Assembly (NCBI GenBank): GCA_030144725.1
Contig: JASKMD010000006.1
Location: forward strand, 2,653,433 to 2,717,432
Reading direction: 5' to 3'
Source: Haematococcus lacustris
Lineage: Eukaryota; Chlorophyta; Chlorophyceae; Chlamydomonadales; Haematococcaceae
DNA: 64,000 nt
Shown here: piece after piece, positions 61,101 to 64,000 of the stretch
How the letters are laid out: each line of letters opens with the position of its first letter
How positions within the stretch are numbered: the stretch's first letter is position 1
The notes under the pieces: model-generated
What the model was told of the DNA's origin: nothing
The model's database searches: none
The model's input: the letters and a program-made list of their open reading frames with translations, nothing else
Made by a program: the position numbers and the translations under genes

Positions 61101-63329
61101 ATGATGATCTGATGAATGGGTATCTGATGATGTTTTCGATTCTATACTCAGCGTTTGCCATGTGTTTTTCATCTAGGCAAACGAAAAACTGAAACACTGT
61201 TCGGCACAACCTGGCCACTGACTCTCACCCACCCTGTGAACTCAAGGCCTACAGCCTTAAGGCAGACATGCACTCCTGCAGTTAGGCTCCTGCAGGACTC
61301 TTACCTACTCTGTGCTTGCTGCTGAGAGCCTAGTCAGGAACCGCCCACGGCCCTCCCTGCCCCCTGCCCCTCACTCACGCTGACATCTGACACCCCACAG
61401 ACCAGGGCCTGCAGGTTGGTGTGGTCCGTCTTGGCTGACAAACTGTGGGCGGTGGTGGCGTGGCGGGGCATGTCATGGCTTCCCTTCTTGTGCTGCCTAG
61501 CCTCAGTCTCAGAGCGCACGTACATCATAGTGCTGCAGCAACACCATGGCACCACGTGCTGCTGGACATGAAGATGGATATTGTGATGGTGATGATGGTG
61601 ATAATGATGAGGATGAGACGCTGAGGTTCATCATCGCCATCATGACATGGCATTTGCCAGTATGCCTATGCTGACATGGGCTGCTTGATGGCTTTGGCCT
61701 TGCCATGGTGATGGTGATAATGACGATGCAGCTCATTGGGTAGCTCCTTGCCAGGGGACTGGGCAGTTGTGAACAACAGCATGTCAGGGTTTGCAGAGAG
61801 ATGGTTCAACACTGGGGGCTGCAACAAGCCTGGTATGCCTGACTGGGGCAGCCCCAGCTGCAAGCAGTGTGGCACTGCTAAGGACACATAGTGACACCCT
61901 GAGCCAGCCCTGGCCCTTACCGCTCAAGCTCTTCAGGCTGCTGGACCATTTCAGTGATGGGTTTGCCGGTGAGGTCCTCCTGCTTGTAGCCCTGGACAGC
62001 TCACAGGGAGTGAGAGGGGTGTGGGAGGCTGTGAAGGTGTGTGTAGTCAGAAATAGAGTGAGACTGCAACAACTATCACTGGCAAGAGGCAGATCTTACA
62101 GCTTGAGAGGGTGTGGGGTGTGACTGCAATGTAACCACGCCACACCAACCAATAACTGCCAATAACCAACCATCGCCGACCATGTAACCTTGCGGCACTT
62201 GCAGCAGGTACCTTCCTCAAAGGTGTGTGGCAGCCTAGGTTGAAGAGGAGTTGCTAGAGAGCAGCAAGGGACAGGCTGTGCTCAAGGGTGAGGATAGGGG
62301 GTTGTGGATAAGGGTAGGATTGGCTGTGGGCTGGCTGTGGGTTGTGAGGTGTCATGCTCCCAGAGGCAAGCACTTACAGTCCAGTCAGTGAAGGTGATGT
62401 CGCACGAGAGCACTTGCCCGCTCATCTGCGGCCAGCGACAGCAGCTGCAGACTGACCCTGGGAGCGAGTTGCCTCAGCAAATGAGGCATGGAGCATGACA
62501 GCATGGACAGCGCTAGAGACACTGGTTGCACCTCGCATGCTTGGTGGATGGAGGCAGTGGAGCTATTGCTCATGTGAATCTGAAGGGTGCAATGACAGCC
62601 ACACTGCCCTGCTGCCTTGTGGCCATGCGGCTGTAGCTGTGTTTGGTTGCACCCTTGCACTTTGTGCTGCTTGTGTTTTTTTTGCCCGCAGCCTTAAGAC
62701 AACGTCAATTTACAAAGTGGTGGGGGAAGAAGGGATGGGCGGGGGCGAAGAAAAGTCAAGCCGGGTCATGCTGCCAAGATAACGAAGCCCAGAGTAGGTA
62801 GAGGTTGCTGAGCCCTAGGACGTCAGGTGATGAGGAACAGGACACTGACATGATGGGTTGAGCAGGGGTTATGTCAGGGATGCTGCTGTCGGGCATTATT
62901 GAGGTCTGGTGTGCATAGGGGCAGCGGAGCTACTCACCAATACCCAGAGCACGGCTGTGTTAGGAGGGATGTGGATGGGCTGGAACACGCCCTGTGGCCA
63001 CATTGCATTGGCAGTGCCACGGGTCCAACAAAGGGCAAGGGGCCAGCATGACATGGAACAGCATGGTTGCATGGGCTCAAGCAAACAAAAAGCAATACGC
63101 AGACCACACACAAGCCATGATGCAGTGACAGCCAGACAGGGCAAGGGAGCGACACCATACCCAGCTGCCCCACGCCCACCACTAGCTGCGCTTTGCCAAG
63201 TGCCTGGTGGCAGTGGTGCTTGTGACCTGATGCTGAGGCCCAGCTGTGATGTTCCATAAGGCTGAGCTCACGATGGCTTACCATGAAGACGCTGTCCTCT
63301 CCTATCCCTGACACCTTGGTCACAAACAC
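38825..63329 (-). CDS. Gene 2: tandem paralogue of gene 1, 5' end outside the window
   Basis: Forty exons on the minus strand run from 63329 to a TGA stop at 38827-38825, giving about 1,500 codons. The order and phase of exons follow gene 1 from the end of its PAS domain onwards, so the PAS and N-terminal membrane parts must lie beyond 64000. Several exons that are separate in gene 1 are single here, and the reverse also occurs. One junction, from the exon at 52430 to that at 51937, does not keep phase in my model. Introns of this gene hold three Fanzor-like element copies and other fragments, all antisense, and a fourth copy lies just upstream of the first exon. The product is inferred to be a PAS-domain membrane sensor of the TmcB-like family. 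Confidence 0.72.
39850..40035. repeat. Minisatellite of about 60 nt, three units
   Basis: The block GTGGCCCACTGCTTCCCTGA with flanking GGTGATGA recurs three times inside the gene 2 intron between exons 40164-40099 and 39662-39621. A plus-strand frame through it is probably chance. Confidence 0.7.
40919..45090 (-). CDS. Gene 2 exon block 6: C-terminal membrane region
   Basis: The exons are 45090-44977, 44633-44483, 43979-43871, 43482-43452, 43283-43218, 42716-42516, 42071-41958 and 41002-40919, in phase throughout. Text includes [20 protein letters not shown], an acidic segment with GGDDEGGQ, FWAQLLFWKTNAEDQGGRRT, VWPFMLWGVFV, LINAVGYVEVSRVTSPIA, KGVMYLSQRLVYGQAI and HGSWSFEYIYE. The last exon ends at a GC donor (gcaggt). 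Large introns contain a Fanzor-like copy just upstream of this block and palindromic short repeats at about 44305-44440. Confidence 0.72.
44305..44440. repeat. Palindromic CCTAGAATTCTAGG repeats
   Basis: The perfect 14-nt palindrome occurs twice, with several half-copies (TTCTAGG, GCCTAGA) between. It lies in the gene 2 intron between exons 44633-44483 and 43979-43871. Confidence 0.7.
45205..45945 (+). pseudogene. Fanzor-like copy A: 5'-truncated C-terminal nuclease part with internal stop
   Basis: One frame runs from GRAKQLVVFFGAATIGTRGG to a TAG at 45943-45945, broken by an in-frame TAG at 45706-45708 in a lysine-rich tract. In order it has a VVFFG strand, VVLVDEHRTSRVSS, PVRGMMWCPVV, a basic Ala/Lys linker (KRSKRTEAEQ, KGKAAKAKP) and RWVDRDCNAALNMQRIG. 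DE-x-RTS followed by RD-x-NAA is the RuvC signature of Fanzor and TnpB nucleases. The cysteines normally found in the zinc ribbon after DExRTS are replaced by Ser and Val. The RuvC-I aspartate and all N-terminal parts are missing. The copy is antisense inside the gene 2 intron 45091-46555. Confidence 0.65.
45946..46186 (+). ncRNA. Conserved 3' noncoding tract of Fanzor-like copy A, candidate guide-RNA scaffold
   Basis: These 241 nt run from the stop codon to the element's right end. They are closely similar to the tracts after copies B and C, although the proteins are decayed. The tract contains repeated GTATGCCATGTG units and ends TTGAGGGCCGAGGTGCT, after which the three copies diverge at once. 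Fanzor and TnpB elements encode their guide-RNA scaffold in this position, with the guide copied from the flanking DNA. Assignment here is by position and conservation only; the tract could be just a 3' UTR. Confidence 0.35.
46556..50064 (-). CDS. Gene 2 exon block 5: membrane helices and central C-terminal module
   Basis: The exons are 50064-50038, 49754-49644, 49107-49034, 48563-48440, 48092-48016, 47921-47720, 47218-47132, 46918-46882 and 46608-46556, all in phase. The 49754 exon contains a clear membrane helix (LGLVAVLLLVDIVMFVVVDM). SLGTLYAGDGSSNLRYLGEG, RLPDSFGIRDLW, SIASLWDMGNLYIKSAHTLL and ATLDGLMQVAIQDSKK follow. The block ends with LIILALEG and GIISTVAIIVMWSV, a helix split over two exons but encoded by one exon in gene 1. 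Conversely, the 202-nt exon at 47921 covers three exons of gene 1. Confidence 0.78.
50317..53473 (-). CDS. Gene 2 exon block 4: disordered region
   Basis: The exons are 53473-53182, 52916-52854, 52645-52430, 51937-51830, 50581-50547 and 50370-50317. They encode low-complexity protein: EDFRSWLPDSPLPILESPAA at the start, LDSPDPSSHAPNKHYMHK, an acidic stretch (EEAAGEEDEDASVIG), then EDLTEAGEVMNE and YKRGKRLKKLVKMLGGPT. The last two match a single exon of gene 1 (7939-7851). The end of the 52645 exon is uncertain (52430 or 52450), and its phase with the next exon does not fit, so one small exon may be missed. The intron from 50582 to 51829 contains a Fanzor-like copy. Confidence 0.6.
50774..51416 (+). 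pseudogene. Fanzor-like copy B: truncated, with internal deletion and frameshift
   Basis: The copy begins with a basic stretch (KHRWSQHKKQRCAKASAALS) that resembles the arginine and lysine-rich segment before the RuvC core in Fanzor proteins. It continues to PLKQLVVFFGAATIGTRGG. There the DNA jumps about 325 nt relative to copy A, at a shared GGAGGC, removing the whole DEHRTS and VRGMMWC part and changing frame. The final part is back in the normal frame, with RWVDRDCNAALNMQRIG and a TAG stop at 51414-51416. It is antisense inside the gene 2 intron 50582-51829 and cannot encode a working nuclease. Confidence 0.6.
51417..51668 (+). ncRNA. Conserved 3' noncoding tract of Fanzor-like copy B, candidate guide-RNA scaffold
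   Basis: This tract has the same order of blocks as after copy A, with a small extra segment among the GCCATGTG repeats. It ends TTGAGGGCCAAGTTGCT at 51668, immediately followed by unrelated sequence starting GAAGGGCAG. Confidence 0.35.
53049..53157. repeat. CCCCTC hexanucleotide array
   Basis: About 18 perfect copies directly downstream (gene sense) of the donor of exon 53473-53182. If that donor is skipped the frame stays open as Glu-Gly repeats on the minus strand. Confidence 0.9.
53646..56822 (-). CDS. Gene 2 exon block 3: further PAS-like segments
   Basis: The exons are 56822-56718, 55813-55704, 55418-55307, 54785-54696 and 54076-53646. Text includes VLDERRLRLLLDSKGRVLAA, LSWRVGVAPIMDPDKLAALG and [20 protein letters not shown]. 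The last exon (431 nt) joins what are two exons in gene 1. Its 3' half is nearly identical at DNA level to the gene 1 exon. The 900-nt intron at 55814-56717 contains a partial copy of another exon of this same gene, a small minisatellite and a transposon-related fragment. Confidence 0.75.
54178..54365. repeat. Minisatellite with a 44-nt unit, about four copies
   Basis: Unit starting CTCCTACACACACACATGAA, nearly perfect, in the gene 2 intron between exons 54785-54696 and 54076-53646. Confidence 0.9.
55886..55960 (-). repeat. Partial copy of gene 2 exon 47218-47132 in another intron
   Basis: About 75 nt match 47151-47222 with two differences, including the splice-acceptor side. The exon's 3' end is missing. 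The copy has the same orientation and lies about 8.7 kb away, in intron 55814-56717. Confidence 0.75.
55961..56090. repeat. Short minisatellite AGACT-GGCAGGCAGCA
   Basis: Four to five irregular units with AAGACTGGCAGGCAGCA or AAGACTATCAGGCA directly follow the exon copy at 55886-55960. Confidence 0.7.
56262..56362 (+). repeat. Dispersed repeat shared with 28330-28440
   Basis: This matches the repeat beside the large transposon in reverse orientation and lies inside the gene 2 intron 55814-56717. The upstream 56090-56260 has an open frame but no recognisable domain. Confidence 0.45.
57109..58376 (-). CDS. Gene 2 exon block 2: third PAS-like segment
   Basis: The exons are 58376-58194, 57726-57601 and 57168-57109. 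The first reads LMVTDSRGRILHVTQALADC and continues into HALDTLLPAPFTRLHHQ. It therefore combines what are two exons in gene 1, and it uses a normal GT donor where gene 1 has GC. The second ([20 protein letters not shown]) and third (ELPGKEPMNVVAFQD) match gene 1 exons at 14900 and 14453. The intron before this block (58377-60827) is filled by a Fanzor-like element, and the intron at 57169-57600 carries a truncated 5' end of the same family. Confidence 0.75.
57423..57530 (+). pseudogene. Fanzor-like 5' leader fragment cut right after ATGCCTCC
   Basis: The leader sequence is shared with copies at 37183 and 58591, up to ATGCCTCC at 57523-57530, where similarity ends abruptly. The remaining intron sequence is unrelated. 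It lies antisense in the gene 2 intron 57169-57600. Confidence 0.5.
58693..60369 (+). pseudogene. Fanzor-like copy C gene: N-terminal half with NLS joined to decayed C-terminus
   Basis: The exons are 58693-58762 (MPPKKRKSTAEQ, a nuclear localisation signal), 58846-58913, 59014-59650 and 59839 onward, joined in phase. The 59650 donor is GC (gcaagt) and its intron holds a CCTGA repeat. The long exon has a proline and acid-rich section, then a helical region (EQLRVFCESFANSNDMTPYN). After AAKQHRLQP the DNA jumps to the C-terminal linker in the wrong frame. The RuvC-III motif is changed from RDCNAALN to RNRNAALN, losing the catalytic Asp, and a TGA interrupts the last codons at about 60328. The nuclease core with DEHRTS is absent, so this copy is dead. 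Confidence 0.6.
59671..59745. repeat. CCTGA pentanucleotide array in the Fanzor-like intron
   Basis: About 14 copies, followed by irregular TGACCT repeats to 59815. It fills the GC-AG intron of Fanzor-like copy C. Confidence 0.9.
60370..60610 (+). ncRNA. Conserved 3' noncoding tract of Fanzor-like copy C, candidate guide-RNA scaffold
   Basis: These 241 nt are collinear with the copy A tract and differ by scattered substitutions. The tract ends TTGAGGGCCGAGGTGCT at 60610, followed by unrelated GCGCATGGGC. Confidence 0.35.
60828..63329 (-). CDS. Gene 2 exon block 1: end of PAS domain and second PAS-like segment
   Basis: The exons are 63329-63282, 62991-62938, 62425-62378, 61991-61921, 61532-61379 and 60917-60828, in continuous phase. 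The first ([16 protein letters not shown]) is the last beta-strand pair of the canonical PAS domain. GVFQPIHIPPNTAVLWVL, SGQVLSCDITFTDWT and GYKQEDLTGKPITEMV follow, matching gene 1 exons at 17840, 17492 and 17193. The exon at 60917-60828 reads FKHLYTDELLTVDAEVKIGG. The Fanzor-like copy at the right edge lies just 5' of the first exon. Confidence 0.75.
61316..61370 (+). repeat. Short fragment similar to the 5' part of Fanzor-like copy B
   Basis: The stretch from GCTGCTGAGAGCC to CTCCCTGCCCCCTGCC matches 50889-50943 with a few differences. It lies directly beside the 5' splice site of the gene 2 exon 61532-61379. Confidence 0.4.
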
Positions 63330-63769
63330 CTGAGGGCCACACCAGGCGCAGCACCAGCTCCAGCAGCAGCAGGTGCAGCAGGTGCAGTAGCTCCAGCAGC
63401 AGCAGGTGCAGTAGCAGCAGAAACATCCATTGTATGTGGTGTTGCTGTGACCCAGTGCGGCAGCTATAGCTTTTGCTCACAAGTGCCTCTCACTCCACAG
63501 TGTTGCTCACTGCATACAACATGCACTGTGAAGGAGCTGTGTAGAAGCTAGATAAGGCTACACAGTTGATGTGTGATGTCGCACTGGGTTGCAGTGTATT
63601 GCTGACACGGCCAACAGTTGGTTGTAGGCTTACGCTGATGGGCCGTACATGGGACTGAGAGGTGGTGGGTTGGGAATGAAGTGGAAGAATAGTTGACTGT
63701 GCCATGTGTAACCTGGTGCCATCATGTCAGCCTCAATGTGTGCCTTGTGTGCATGACCGCAATTGGAGG

Positions 63770-64000
63770 ATGACATGGCGGAGGTGTCCATGGAGCGCCA
63801 TGGGCGTGCCAAGCAGCTGGTGGTGTTCTTTGGTGCAGCTACCATTGGCACCAAGCCTGGGGTGCGGATGCGGTGCTGCGTGCCTGCTGCAAGGTGATGT
63901 GCAGGCCCAGGGGCACAGACCGGCGTTGGGACAGGGTGGTGCTAGTGGATGAGCACCGCACCAGCCGGGTCAGCTCAGCAGTGAATGGCCAGCAGCCCTG
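63770..64000 (+). pseudogene. Fanzor-like copy D, frameshifted and cut by the window edge
   Basis: The frame MAEVSMERHGRAKQLVVFFG continues as AATIGTK, then loses frame through a 4-nt deletion relative to copy A (aggggaggctgg becomes aagcctgg). Beyond that, DNA matching the DEHRTS region continues to the end of the window. It extends the protein 5' of copy A by at least ten residues. It lies just upstream of the first visible exon of gene 2, antisense, presumably in an intron. Confidence 0.55.

Noticed and set aside
1..64000. CRISPR-like arrays
   Set aside because: Tandem repeats here have no unique spacers; they are micro- and minisatellites of a eukaryotic genome.

Overview
This window looks like nuclear DNA of a GC-rich chlorophyte alga, most likely a chlamydomonadalean. 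A Haematococcus-like organism is my guess from style alone. The signs are dozens of short exons with GT-AG and occasional GC-AG introns, long pentanucleotide, hexanucleotide and minisatellite arrays inside introns, and no operon-like or ribosome-binding-site structure. I found no rRNA, convincing tRNA, CRISPR or bacterial gene.

Two very large paralogous genes lie head to tail on the minus strand. Gene 1 runs from an ATG near 27912 leftwards off the window edge, with about 60 exons and about 2,050 codons visible. Gene 2 enters from the right edge and ends at a stop codon at 38825-38827, with 40 exons and about 1,500 codons visible. Most exon junctions keep phase, which is strong internal support. 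Gene 1 shows the family layout: an N-terminal multi-pass membrane module, a helical linker, a canonical PAS domain, several weaker PAS-like repeats, a disordered region, and a C-terminal half with further membrane segments. Gene 2 supplies the true C-terminus, a last membrane helix followed by a conserved tail. The layout resembles the TmcB-like (tiny macrocysts B-like) PAS-domain membrane proteins that are numerous in green algae. A role as membrane-bound sensor proteins is inferred.

Between the two genes (about 28.2-38.7 kb) is a transposon island. Its core is a 6.4-kb element made almost entirely of two long inverted arms around a unique centre. The centre encodes an OTU-like cysteine-protease protein broken by one extra G in a homopolymer. 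Other fragments follow, including a proline-rich two-exon gene.

The most interesting system is a family of broken mobile-element genes whose C-terminal motifs match Fanzor, the eukaryotic TnpB relatives that act as RNA-guided nucleases. Four copies lie antisense inside introns or flanking sequence of gene 2, and there are further 5' or remnant fragments. Three copies share a conserved noncoding tract of about 240-250 nt after the stop codon that ends abruptly at the same point. This is a candidate guide-RNA scaffold. Every copy visible here looks disabled.

All identifications come from reading motifs and splice signals by eye; no database search was run.
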